From: Cladopsammia gracilis
Lineage: Eukaryota > Cnidaria > Anthozoa > Scleractinia > Dendrophylliidae
Length of the DNA: 64,000 bases
Assembly (NCBI GenBank): GCA_022457155.1
Contig: JAJGOT010000756.1
Coordinates: forward strand, 124,001-188,000
Direction: 5' to 3'
The stretch's first letter is position 1. Each line of letters starts with the position of its first letter. The position numbers were made by a program, and so were the translations under genes. Below the pieces are notes generated by a model, which was not told where the DNA came from, ran no database searches, and saw only the letters and a list, made by a program, of their open reading frames with translations. Shown one piece after another: positions 29,790-40,000 of the stretch.

Positions 29790-30310
29790 TAGTTAGACTA
29801 GTCCTGAGACCAGTTAAGCATTGACTGGACATGCTTAATGACAACTGTCCCATTCCAATTTCGACGTTTTTTTTTTCTATTCCCAGTGAGCAAATCCCAG
29901 TCCCAGTGACTCAAATCCCATTTCCCAGGGCAAAAACAGGCCAATCCCAGTTCCCATTTTACCCCCTTTAGGACCGTCGCAATCTCTTATGTGTGTGCTT
30001 TCACGTTTGAGTAGATGTCGGACTGTTGCACCCCTGTTCACTCAAAATAAAGAGTTGTATCAACTCACTTTATTGGGTTAAGAATTAACTCATATTTTTA
30101 ATTTGAGTGAGAAGCACTGACTCACTGCAGTGAGTAAGTTTTTAATCGTATGTTTGAGTAAAAGTGACTTTCACTTGATTTTCTCAAACTAAGGAGTTGT
30201 TTCAACTCACTATGTTGAATGAAATATTTAAGTTAAATTTTAAGTAAACTAACTCAAAATATCGAGTAATATTCCTACTTTACTAAAACAATTAGTCAGT
30301 TTTACTCTTT
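29790..30310. other. noncoding DNA with degenerate AACTCA repeats
   Basis: Words such as GTTGTATCAACTCAC and TTTGAGTAAAAGTGA recur between 30040 and 30300. No gene seen. Confidence 0.4.
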
Positions 30311-30975
30311 TGCGTCAATTTACAGAGATTTTATAGTGCCCCGCTTGCGTCAATTTACAGAGATTTTACAGTGCCCCGTTTGCGTCAATTTACAGAGATT
30401 TTATGATGCCCCGTTTGCGTCAATTTACAGAGATTTTATAATGCCCCGTTTGCGTCAATTTACAGAGATTTTATAGTGCCCCGTTTGCGTCAATTTACAG
30501 AGATTTTATGATGCCCCGTTTGCCTCAATTTACAGATATTTTATAATGCCCCATTTGCGTCAATTTACAGAGATTTTATAATGCCCCGTTTATGTCAATT
30601 TACAGAGATTTTATAGTGCCCCGTTTGCGTCAATTTACAGAGATTTTACAGTGCCCCGTTTGCGTCAATTTACAGAGATTTTATGATGCCCCGTTTGCGT
30701 CAATTTACAGAGATTTTATAATGCCCCGTTTGCGTCAATTTACAGAGATTTTATAGTGCCCCGTTTGCGTCAATTTACAGAGATTTTATGATGCCCCGTT
30801 TGCCTCAATTTACAGATATTTTATAATGCCCCATTTGCGTCAATTTACAGAGATTTTATAATGCCCCGTTTATGTCAATTTACAGAGATTTTATAGTGCC
30901 CCGTTTGCGTCAATTTACAGATATTTTATAATGCCCCGTTTGCGTCAATTTACAGAGATTTTATAATGCCCCGTT
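30310..30975. repeat. 35-bp satellite, about 19 units, with an 8-unit higher-order period
   Basis: The unit contains GCGTCAATTTACAGAGATTT then TATAATGCCCCGTTT. A set of variant units (GCCTCAATTTACAGATATT followed by CCCCATTTGCG and TTTATGTC) appears at 30521 and again at 30801, exactly 280 bp = 8 units later, so blocks of eight units were duplicated. A further diverged unit lies at 31920-31955. Confidence 0.88.
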
Positions 30976-31094
30976 AGGTAGGTAAACTTTATTTATATTA
31001 CGCGTTGTCAATTCATAATACATGCTCTTCCGTCGAGCCTTAACCAACAATAGATTAATTACTTAACTAAATTAAATTAGGTAAACGATTTTTC

Positions 31095-31600
31095 GTTTGT
31101 CTCACGACGGAGTCACTTTAAGATGTTGATCGCGACGTTTCGACTGCTATTACTGCTAGTCTTCATCAGGCGATGAGGTCGATTGGTTACGTGTCGCTTA
31201 TGTAGCACGTTGGCTTGTTGCTATTGGTGCATTTCGATCCTCATCATTATTCCGAAAAGATGTTGTTTCCTCTCCGGTCCGATTTGATGTCGGTCGGCTG
31301 TTATGCTTCTTGATTGTAGGCATCCACGCTTCGGGAATTTCAATTCCACTATCTCTGTTGATGTTATTAGGATGAAGTCTTATGTGGATGGCCTCTTTAA
31401 CTCTACGGGTGTACCAGTGTGGGTCACGGTCAATAAACTTAACCTCGTCCCAAACAGGAAAATGCCCGGTCTTGTTAGCGTGTTCTGAAACCGCGGAGGT
31501 TTGAGTACGAGCAAGCCGTATGTCTCTATCGTGTTCTTTTATCCTTTCATGCATAGACCTCCCTGTTTCTCCGACATACACTTTGCCGCATTCAAATTAA
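31095..31600 (-). pseudogene. Penelope-like element 3' fragment encoding GIY-YIG endonuclease
   Basis: The minus-strand frame 31198-31581 encodes the GIY-YIG nuclease C-terminus of a Penelope-like retroelement: GKVYVGETGRSMHERIKEHD, then HPNNINRDSGIEIPEAW. The GIY-side strand is cut at 31600. Downstream (about 31195 to 31095) lies a typical 3' tail with TGATGAAGACTAGCAG and GTCGAAACGTCG. RT is missing, so it is a 5'-truncated copy. It sits between the 35-bp satellite and a single stray satellite unit, suggesting insertion into or beside the array. Confidence 0.8.
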
Positions 31601-31689
31601 ATTATCTAACTAAATTCATTATCTATACGGGATTATACTAAAAACTATAAAAAGTGTCCTTTATGAACTATCATTAAATTAGATAGAAA

Positions 31690-31860
31690 GTAAATGCATG
31701 ATTTAAAAGAGCTGAGGGGGCTACATCTTAGCGCTTAAAGGAAAGCGGTTCCAGAGAACCTAACAGAACCGCGATATTGAAAACTTCGTTTGCCTGCTTC
31801 AGTACTCGGTCTAGGAACGAAAAGGTTGTATTTTTAATTTCTTAGATTATGCGAGTGAAC
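31690..31860 (-). pseudogene. LINE (CR1/L2-type) reverse-transcriptase C-terminal tail
   Basis: The minus strand reads NLFVPRPSTEAGKRSFQYRG and ends soon after at a stop. This is the characteristic final segment of CR1/L2-like RT proteins (RSFQYRGSVLWN type). A short 5'-truncated remnant. Confidence 0.55.
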
Positions 31861-31914
31861 ACTAGATGTAGCTTTAAAAATTCTATTTAGACGATTCAGA
31901 GAAAGATTATGTTT

Positions 31915-32325
31915 GTTTGTGTCAATTTACAGAGCTTTTATAATTCCCCGTTTGTCATTAGATGTTCCGCTTGGGGACCACATTAATTTACAGAGATTTG
32001 GTAACTGAATTAACATTAAAATTACGCAGTGCCATTTACAGACATTTTATATTGGAAGTCTTGGCATTATAAAATCTTTGTAAACAGCAGATTTACAAAC
32101 ATTGTTGGCAGGTTTTGTAAAGTCTGTAAATTGTAAGTCTTTCCTCTCATTACAGCTCCTAGGATTTATAAACATTTTACAAACATTTTATAAAGAACAA
32201 GACAATAAAACTATATAAAATGTCAGTCAAAAGAATTTACAGAGATTTTGTTTTTAACAGGTGAAAGTACCAAGTCTGTAAATTCAAGATTTATAGACAT
32301 TTTATGAAGTCTGTAAATGGTCCAA
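31915..32325. repeat. TTTACAGA/TCTGTAAA-rich subterminal array, right
   Basis: The inverted counterpart of 20940-21640, with AATTTACAGAGATTTT, TTTTATGAAGTCTGTAAAT and related words. No gene. Confidence 0.6.
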
Positions 32326-32388
32326 ATTTTCCAGTGACGGTAAAAAGTATTTGGGAAGTTGTTCAGAAGGAATATTCCTCTTACTACT

Positions 32389-32702
32389 ATTATATATTCT
32401 TGAAATCTATATGCAAACATTTGTCAGTTTGTTTTTGACTGTGTTTAAGATTCTCTCAAGATTCACATCTTATTCTCAAATGGGGTTTTTCCCAAAATCT
32501 ATATACAGACATTTTGTCAGGTTGTTTTGACTGTGTTTAAGATTTAATGATTTTACACGTGAATATATAAGAAGGGGTTTTCCCTTTAGTTCTTACTATA
32601 AAACGATTTTTCACAAACTCTTCACAAATCTGTACAGGTTCTGTACAGGAGTTGTACATGTTTGTGAACTATAAATGAAATTATTGCTTATTTAGTTTCC
32701 GA
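32389..32702. other. noncoding flank with a short tandem duplication
   Basis: A segment of about 50 bp (AAATCTATATGCAAACATTT to GACTGTGTTTAAGATT) recurs 90 bp later (32404 and 32494). Nothing else is recognised. Confidence 0.5.
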
Positions 32703-33281
32703 TTTTAAGTCGTAGCAGAAAAAATAAAAAATGAAATTTAAAAAATAAAGGTTTAAAGAAATAGAGATGTTAATAAAAGAGATAAAAGCAAAGCAAACGC
32801 AAAGCCAATCTAATGTTTCTTTTACTGTTAATAATGTTACATTTTTTAATGAAACTTTATATGAAAAATTAAAACATATTGATAATGGATTTTATTATGT
32901 TTTGAAATTTACTAGAAAATATATTGAAAGATTTTATTTTAAAAAAAGAGATAGAAAAATTAAATAAAATAAAAAAATAAAAAATAATTTAAATAATATT
33001 ATTTCTAAAAAAATGAAGAATTAAATATAATTGAAGATGAAACATTCGATTATGATGATGGTTATATAGATTCAGATTGTTGTTTTCTTTTTGAAAATGT
33101 AGGTGGTATTATGTTATATTTGTATAGAATAGAAGGTGATTTACCTGATAGAAGTACTATAAGTGATGATATAACAAATGTTAAAAAATTATTAAGTAGG
33201 TTTTATGGTAAATTAAATAATCTTACACCATGTTGAATAATATAAAATTTATTTAGCCCATTATGGGCTTTTTTATGCTGA
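32703..33281 (+). other. AT-rich transcription-unit-like cassette 1
   Basis: It starts with the leader TTTTAAGTCGTAGCAGAAAA and ends in a 6-bp hairpin (AGCCCA-TTA-TGGGCT), a T run and ATGCTGA. One frame runs 32767-32967 (66 codons, Lys/Asn/Phe/Ile-rich). A second frame, 33009-33236, has no ATG near its start and reads as a plausible acidic protein (DETFDYDDGYIDSD, RIEGDLPDRSTISDD). The two frames may be one gene with an indel. I do not recognise a family. GC content is near 20 percent by eye, far below the neighbours. Confidence 0.45.
33255..33281 (+). terminator. hairpin plus T-run 3' signal of cassette 1
   Basis: AGCCCA/TGGGCT stem, 3-base loop, six T, then ATGCTGA. The same arrangement ends cassette 2. 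Confidence 0.5.
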
Positions 33282-33312
33282 TTTTTACAACTAATTTTAA
33301 AAATAAAATGAA

Positions 33313-34305
33313 TTTTAAGTCGTAGCGGAAAAAATAAAAAATTATAATTTTAAAAGTTGGAGTAGAAAAAAAAATTAAAAAAATAATTGCTTAAAGAAAA
33401 AAGATGATAAAAGAAAAAATGCTTTACCAATCTGATTCAATTTCTTATCAAATTAAAGAAATACCTTTTTATTATTTTGGTGTGAGGTTTTCTGATAAAT
33501 ATAAATTTTACAAGTTGTGTTTTTTTCATAATAATCAAATTTCTGCATTATATAAAAAAAGTTAGTGATTATTTCAAAATAAGTAAATCACAACATAATA
33601 TTAAAATAATATTACTTTTAATTAATAAGTTTTTAACAAAAGAAGTAAAAGATATATTAAATGAATTATTTCTTATTTTAAATATTAAAAAAATTAAAGA
33701 TTTAAGGAAAAATAAAGAGAATTTAATTAAATATAATAATGAATTAGAAAATAAAAGAAAGAAGATATTAATTAGATTAAAAATATAATGAAATATATAA
33801 AAAATGAAAAAAATTATTTTAATAAAATTGATAATCTTCTTTTTGAAAATGCTGATACAGAAGAATTAGACAGATATATTTGTAGTAGTTATGTTTCTTC
33901 TTTTTTCCCTTATGTTAATAAATTAGAAGGATGTTATGAAGAAGATTTTAATGGAAATAATGAATTAAATGATGATTTTAATTTTTAATATAAGAAATAC
34001 TTTGATTAATGATGATATATTTGTAGATATTCAAATATTAATTAGAGAATTTAAAAATAAATTAGTTTTGAAAGAAGAAATTGAAGAAATTGATTTAGAT
34101 TTAATTTTTGATGGATTTAGTGAAGATGATACAAGTGAAGATGATAGAAGTGAAGATGATAGAAGTGAAGGTGATAGAATTGAAGATGATATTACGGATA
34201 TGGTAAATAGAGAAATGGAAGAATTTTTTTAAATAAGTTTAATAGTGATATTGAAAATTAATTTGCCTTGTTTCATTATTTGATTCAAGGCTTTTTTTAT
34301 GCTGA
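33313..34305 (+). other. AT-rich transcription-unit-like cassette 2
   Basis: Leader TTTTAAGTCGTAGCGGAAAA, one base different from cassette 1. Starts at ATG 33404 (MIKEKMLYQSDSISYQIKEI), parallel to cassette 1 (MLIKEIKAKQTQSQSNVSF). Broken frames follow to 33788, then 33788-33988 (MKYIKNEKNYFNKIDNLLFE) and 33969-34232. The last ends in an acidic repeat (EDDTSEDDRSEDDRSEG). The 3' end is a 6-bp hairpin (GCCTTG-N15-CAAGGC), seven T and ATGCTGA. The similar leaders, starts and 3' signals mark the two cassettes as duplicated modules of one foreign AT-rich source. Function unknown. Confidence 0.45.
34265..34305 (+). terminator. hairpin plus T-run 3' signal of cassette 2
   Basis: GCCTTG/CAAGGC stem with a 15-base loop, seven T, then ATGCTGA as in cassette 1. 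It lies directly beside the broken end of the element C fibre gene. Confidence 0.5.
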
Positions 34306-34339
34306 AATTTATAATTTTATCTATATTAAAAATAAAGAA

Positions 34340-35160
34340 TGTCATTTTCTTATCTTGAGTATATGATTTAGTAATGTTATTGTCAGTTCGTGTTATTTCA
34401 CTATCAACATATGTTTTATCGGCTTTCAAAGAAACTTTTGTTTTGAGGGTATTGAAGGTTGTTGTGTTGATTTTTTGAGATAATCCGTTACCCACATATC
34501 TTTTGTTTGCCCCTTGATCAGCAACTGTCGGATCTTTTACATTATAAATTGTATTATTACCCATATCCAAACTAGTTTCCATTGGAAACGTCTCTTTTCG
34601 GCTGAGAAAAATGTTTTTGACATCATTGTAAGAGACTAGATTGTTATAATTTGCCGCTAAATCGTGATAAGTTTGTTGTTTTGAATGCATAATATTGTAA
34701 CGTGGTTTCAAATCAATATCTTTAGTCACTTCATGCGTAGGTTCAGGAGCATCAGGATGAAATTTTTTCAGAGTTATCATATTGACAGCGCAAAGATCAT
34801 TGTCTTCATCGGTGTCTAAATTTGTGATAAGTTTTCTGTTCATGTCAATCTCTATAGGATTTATTAATTTATCTCCTCTGAGATCCAAATCACCGGTCAT
34901 ATGATTTTGGCCGTTCACCGGTAAAACATCGGTTTTGTTCGGTTTTGTTGACAACCCAACCTCCATTTGGTGCTTATTCACAGCATCTTGATTGTCAACA
35001 CCTTCGCCAACCGCCGTTAACTTCTTATTCTCTATGTCATAATTGCCGGTGTCGTTTAATTTGAACCCGATACCTTTCGGGCCAGGTGGACCAGGTTGGA
35101 CCGACTGTACCGAGGATTTTGCCTGTTTTATAAGCTCGATGTGATCCGTCAGAATACCCC

Positions 35161-35162
<2 letters not shown>
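34340..35162 (-). pseudogene. fibre protein N-terminal half, element C
   Basis: The start ATG is at 35162 (MGYSDG, as MGYSNG in element B). A short collagen-like run (QPGPPGPKG) follows. Next are shaft repeats of the form MTGDLDLRG, KLINP, NRKLITNLDTDEDN and LDMGNNTIYNVKDP with KRYV, reminiscent of phage and adintovirus tail-fibre beta-repeats. An indel near 35145 disturbs the first codons. Homology ends near 34350, where the sequence passes into AT-rich DNA and a stop at 34229. The head domain is lost. Attachment protein by analogy. Confidence 0.7.

Positions 35163-35163
<1 letters not shown>

Positions 35164-35215
<52 letters not shown>
35164..35215. repeat. (AT)n microsatellite
   Basis: About 26 AT dinucleotides directly upstream of the fibre start, between protease and fibre genes. 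It may have grown from a TATA-like promoter. Confidence 0.95.
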
Positions 35216-35218
<3 letters not shown>

Positions 35219-35231
35219 CTACTATTTGTAC

Positions 35232-35647
35232 TTATATTTTTTTGAAATAATCGGTTATAAGACGCTCGTTGGATTTGGTGGACTTCTGTGAAAAAGGTTT
35301 TATTATATCCCAATATGATTTTCCCTTATGGGATTCGTTGACAAAATACAGACAATAATACCCGCACAATACGCTCATTAGATCTTAGTATTGTGTACTG
35401 TTGTACAGATAATTCACATTCAAACGATTTGACAAATTCACCAATTCCATAGGAGCGTTCAGCCCAAAGCTGTCGAAATATTCAATTATATCAGGTCTGA
35501 GGTTTAGCGCAACCCAATGCGAGCCGGGTTGGGTGTGTCGTTTAAATTTACAATGTAATACCTCCTGTTAGTGCACCTACGGACTATTTGATCTCTTGAA
35601 ATCACACCGTTGAAATTTGGAATCCTCATGTAATATATCCACTTCAT
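35232..35647 (-). pseudogene. adenain-like maturation cysteine protease, element C
   Basis: From ATG 35647 (MKWIYYMRIPNFNGVISRDQ), the typical N-terminal motif of adenain-family proteases, the frame shifts near 35525. It then carries the His motif (GSHWVALNL), the acidic residue (EYFDSFG) and the Cys motif (LCGYYCLYF) to a stop at 35232. One in-frame stop lies before the Cys motif. The His, Asp and Cys triad residues are all present, so only the frame is damaged. The family cleaves capsid precursors during maturation in adenoviruses and Polintons. It lies between minor capsid and fibre genes; the same gene is missing from element A. Confidence 0.78.
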
Positions 35648-35700
35648 AATGTCAAAATTTGATATTGCCGTAATCACGAAAGCCGGCTTCTCAATCACAC

Positions 35701-36516
35701 TCAGAAGAGTGCTCCGAGGAGGGGGATTCCGTTGAATGGGGAGTTTTTCCCGAGTAATAATCCTTCGCCTGTCTTTTTTTACAACCCATACCGCTGTGGG
35801 TGTAAAATGGTGGCGGGATATATGGCATATAAGCAGTACTTCCAGTACTATACGGTCTATTTTGCATTCCGTTACCACTCGATCTATTCTGAAGACCTTT
35901 TCCGGTCAATGCGTTCAGAAGTAAAGAGACACCAATTGTAGCTAAAAGGGTTCCGAGAAAGCCACCGCGCTGTTTTGGTGTCGGTTTTATTTTCAACTCT
36001 CCACCTGATTGAAGAGCAATTAATATGTCTTGTTTCTGTTTATTTGTAAGTAAATGTTTATTTTCAATAAGTTTTTGAATTTTATCTTGTGGAATAAGGA
36101 AACCTACCTTCTGGGTAGACCGTGTAGGCACGCCTTGTCCGAGAATTTTATCCATTCCAAAATTACCCAAACTTGTCAAGGCACCTGTTGCAATACCGGG
36201 GAGAGCTTTCGTGGCCACTTTCATGGCCTTGGGTAATAGCTTAGTACCGAGACTGATGAGTGAGGTGAGTAGAGAACCACCTTTTCGAACAACTTTAGTG
36301 ATTTGCGTTTTACTGATTTTTATGTCAACGCCTTTTCCCAAGCCTTTCGCCTTTTGGATCTTGTTAATCTGTTTTGGTCAACAACAGCTCATCAGGGCCG
36401 TGCGGTTGATTATGTGAGAGGCGAATAGTAATTGGTGTTTTCTGCTGAAGAGCTTTCGCCAATTTTAGTTTTTGATTTTGAGATAAATTCACACCGTGTG
36501 GAAGATATTCCGTCAT
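35701..36516 (-). pseudogene. minor capsid protein, element C
   Basis: Starts at ATG 36516 with the same N-terminus as in element A. A frameshift near 36375 is followed by the basic segment VDIKISKTQITKVVRKGG, hydrophobic helices (LLPKAMKVATKALPGIATGA), GFLIPQDKIQKLI and KQRGGFLGTLLATIG. A second frameshift in an A-run near 35775 restores the natural end (SPFNGIPLLGALF) with a stop at 35701. The protein is conserved in all three elements and always directly downstream of MCP. Its hydrophobic and basic make-up suggests an internal capsid or membrane-associated protein. Confidence 0.7.
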
Positions 36517-36527
36517 GATAGTTTGTA

Positions 36528-36550
36528 TTATTATATGTACCATATAATAA
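36528..36550. promoter_or_regulatory. inverted repeat upstream of the element C minor capsid gene
   Basis: TTATTATATG and CATATAATAA form perfect 10-bp arms with a 3-bp spacer, 11 bp upstream of the start. Same design and place as 9758-9784 in element A. Confidence 0.65.
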
Positions 36551-36569
36551 TTCTTGAAATATATTGAAT

Positions 36570-36665
36570 TTATGTTTTTCTGAGGATGACTTTTCCACTC
36601 GTCACGTCGACACTGATCTCTTCCTCGTTAAGGATCAGTGCATACAAGTAGTTAGAATATGAGTT
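36570..36665 (-). pseudogene. MCP C-terminal fragment, element C
   Basis: The minus strand encodes YALILNEEEISVDVTSGKV and ends VILRKT, matching the last 28 residues of the element A MCP almost base for base. Upstream sequence is lost at the junction with element B. The N-terminal part of the same gene type lies at 59388-59838. Confidence 0.82.
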
Positions 36666-36689
36666 TTCTGAGACAAAGCAGAAATACGC

Positions 36690-37030
36690 CCAAATTCTTC
36701 CCCACAAATTCAACATATTCTCACCCATTTTAATTACCCCCAACCAATGCACATTATTCACCAGCAGAAATACGCCCAAAAAATTACCCACCCATTCAAC
36801 ACATTCTCACCCGTTCCCACCCATTCTAACTACCCTCAACCAATGCATAATTATCACCCAGCAGAAATACGCCCAAAAAATTCCCACCCATTCTCACCCA
36901 TTCTAATTACCCTCAACCAATGCGTACTTATCACTAGCCGAATTACCCACCCATTCAACACATTCCCACCCATTCTAATTACCCCCACCCGAAGGTAAAC
37001 AATTCTCACTCATTCTCACACATTTGAACT
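36690..37030. repeat. C-rich tandem repeats at the left edge of element B
   Basis: Three to four units of about 75-105 bp containing AGCAGAAATACGCCCAAAAA, CCCACCCATTCAACACATTC, CACCCATTCTAATTACC and CAACCAATGC. G-rich repeats with GGGGGTTGGGGTGGGTGGGT and TTGGGCG at the right edge (59195-59385) have the inverse composition, so these may be diverged terminal repeats. Confidence 0.6.
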
Positions 37031-37040
37031 TGCAGGGGAA

Positions 37041-40000
37041 TCACAAGGTTGCATATCTAGTCCATCCTTTCACATAAACTTTCACATTCATCTCATTTTT
37101 CAGAACATCTTCCGTCTCATGAAACTTTCTTCCCAGAGTCCCTAACTCAACATGTTCTCCCAATCCTTCCATATGTTTTAAGTAGTGGCAAACTTTCTTT
37201 CGTTTCTTCTCAAGCTTCTCTGCTTTTATATCATCCTCACTTCTTTGATTCATTTTTTGAATCACTTCTTTATTTTCTTCACTCACTTCACTCACTTCGT
37301 TCGCTTCACTCACTTCTCCAATTCTCCAATGCCCCCAAGCCCATGTGCTAATTCTATCTTCTCTCACAAATCGTTTGTCATCATCCGCACTTAAAGCCGT
37401 CCTGTTATTTCTCTGAGTGAAGATCTGGTGTTTATCACTCCTGATGCAATTCATAACCCTCATCTGTGGGTTCTTCGTTTCCAAGCAGTCAACATAGTCG
37501 TCATGAGTGATTCCTTTCTTCACAACTCGTTTCTTCACACCCTTACATTTCTTTGTTCCACCCCCACCATACATTTTGATCGAATAACATTTAGCTTTCA
37601 ATCCCACAAATTCCTCAATTGTTCCACCACAAGCATCATCCTTCATCAAACCAAATACTTTCTTGTTCATTCGCTTTATCGTTCCGTCAACAACTCTGGG
37701 ATGTGTTTCAGCAAACTCTGACGTGTCAAAGTGCTTTGGCACATCCTTTGCAATGTCCACAAACAAATCATCAGTGTCAATTTCATATAGCAACGAATCT
37801 GTATCAGTGAAACACAACTGAGCTTTCTCCCATTTTTGCTTCACATATCCATAATGGAAGTCATACATTAAAGTCTTAGAGAGATGCAATATCGCCTGCC
37901 CTACATATATTGGCTTGTTAAATGTCATCTTAGTCCGTTTCATATGAACTCCCATAAGATTTTCATCAAAGATGGTGTAACGCTCAAAGTTTGGTTTGGC
38001 GACTAACTTGCAGAATTTCTTTCCCTGAGACACTAACTGCACATCTTTTCTTTTCCTGATGTTCTCCATGGTTTTCCCAAAGACTGCATTGTTCATCAAC
38101 TTGGAGAAATCCTTCTCAAATGCATTCTTGGACTGTTGCCTCAGGATGACATTCTTGTCAATGAATGACTTCAACCAACACTCTTCCTTGAACTTCACCC
38201 CTCTTCTTACTTTCTTCAACACACACCCCAACTCCAAAGCTTGTTTCAGCAGTCGTCGATGTATAACCATTTTCCTCTTGTTCCACAAGTTGGGAATCAG
38301 TTTCTCCACTTTTCCCATCACAAGTCGTTCCGGAAGCGGTGGAAAGTCATTGAAATGGTCATGCAACTCTTTGGGAATATCCACATCCACTTCCAGGACG
38401 CAACTTTCATCACCCCATTTGTCCAACTCTTCTTCAGTCATCCACTTAAAGTCTCCAACTGGCAATGGATTTGACATAGCCCGTGCATACAGTCCATTCG
38501 CGTCCCAATAAGCATTGAACTTTGATGGTTTGCTTTTATCGTAGTCATCACCCATATACTTGTTGTTTGCTTTTGCTCTCCTATGGAAGATAGTTGAAAC
38601 ACCTCCTCGAATTCCTCTCTCGAAAAACAAAAGCATCTCTGGGTCTGTCAGCAGCTCCAATTCAATTCCACTTTCTTTCAAAGCAGCATCCCAAGCCAAT
38701 CCCGGGGCAGTGAAAAACCAAGCAGGATCCAAGTCATAATGAGTCCGACAAACTTTTCGGAACTCTTGAAAGACATCCGCTAACAGAGTGACATCCGCCA
38801 TCAAATAGGCATCATGGAAATCTCCCATGTTCTTCATCTTCATCTTTTTCCAAACTAGCTTTGCATGTAGATAGTCCTTATAACTAACTTCTTCATCATT
38901 TAACGATGAATAGAAAGCCTCCTTTTTATGGAGGTTCTCTACTTTGAATTTATTAACTGAATCCAGCCATTCATATGGGAAGATTCCTTTCCGTTTGAAC
39001 AACTCCCACTGTTCACCAAATACCTTTCGAGTTTCCATGAAATCTTCATCCCTTAAATTCTTCACTAGGTTTTCCAAAGGAGCAGCCATAAATGCTGCTG
39101 TGTCCAGAAAGCGAATTTCATGCCATAACTTTTTCCCATTTACTTCCGCCACTTCTATCTTCTTGGAGAAAGATATGAACTTCTCTTCATTATTTGGGAG
39201 GCAAGTGATATCTCCTGGCGTCAATCCCAAGCTTTTCACAATGAAGTGCGTGTCATATCCTTTCAGGTTATGGAAAAACACCGGAGTGAACTTTGGCTTT
39301 CTGAAATTCAGATTGCAAGACTCATGAGCTGCTCCTCTGAATTTCCCAGTGAAATGGCAGTGGTCTCGAACCCGCATATCATCCACTGCAAATGCTTTTT
39401 CACATATCCAGCAACACGTTGCTTCCTCAAACTGTTTTTGTTCTTTTCTCCCAAATTCCATCCTCTTGGGGAATTTCACCTCCTCTTGAATACCAAACAC
39501 AAACCGGCTCAATTCCTCAACAAACTTCTTCCCAACATCCTCTTCATCACTTTCAACTCGGAACAAGACAGGGTCTCTCTTCACAAAGTCCGACACTAAA
39601 TGAAACGCAAATGAACAAGCCACATGTTTTTGAATCTTTTCAGTGAATGAGTTCTCCGTTGATGGTTGGCAGGAAGAAATTGGAAGTTGTCTCGCTTCAA
39701 AATCAGCATATATCACAAATGGAAATTTCATCTTCCTGTTGTAGTTTTTGAACTTCACAACACTCCCTTCTGCTGGCATGGCAATCTTCACAGCTTCAAA
39801 CTGGGAACAAGACTCTTCATGCTGTTTCAACTTCTCATCATTGGGAAAGTGGTTCAAACACCTTCGGCAAAACACAAGTGCACCCTTGTTTTCCTAAAAG
39901 CCGGCTGAGGCTGGTGATCAAGCAATAATGAGTTTTCTCCTTTCCATCCTCATCAACCTTCTTCAACCACAACAAATCGATCATTTGCCCTTCTTTCTCA

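Larger units (their letters stand above)
20556..32388. mobile_element. large element bounded by about 100-bp inverted repeats with TGTAAA subterminal arrays
   Basis: AGTAGTAAGAGGAATATTCC starts at 20556, and its complement ends at 32388. The match continues inward (CTTCTGAAC, AAATACTTTTTACCGTCA, then after a MITE at left CACTGGAAAA and TTACAGACTTCA), about 100 bp at roughly 85-90 percent by eye. Both sides then enter dense TCTGTAAA/TTTACAGA arrays. No transposase was found inside, and no target duplication is visible at the outer edges (GAGAG at left, ATTAT at right). It could be a non-autonomous DNA transposon of about 11.8 kb enlarged by nested insertions, or two inverted copies of a shorter repeat. 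Confidence 0.55.
34320..36690 (-). mobile_element. Polinton element C, left part (A-like lineage)
   Basis: On the minus strand, right to left: MCP C-terminus, minor capsid, adenain-like protease, fibre. This is the gene order of element A with the segment that A has deleted. The nucleotide match to A in the MCP end is almost exact. The left end is cut by the AT-rich cassettes, so membrane-protein, SSB and PolB genes and the terminal repeat are missing. The right end meets the repeats at the edge of element B. Confidence 0.8.

Noticed and set aside
33255..34305. Reading the hairpin/T-run signals as proof of bacterial contamination
   Set aside because: The cassettes are continuous with Polinton C sequence. 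Composition alone cannot separate a viral, organellar or bacterial source, so this is left open.
37185..39908. Plus-strand open frames opposite PolB of element B
   Set aside because: Shadows of the polymerase; sequences are His/Ser/Phe-rich without domains.
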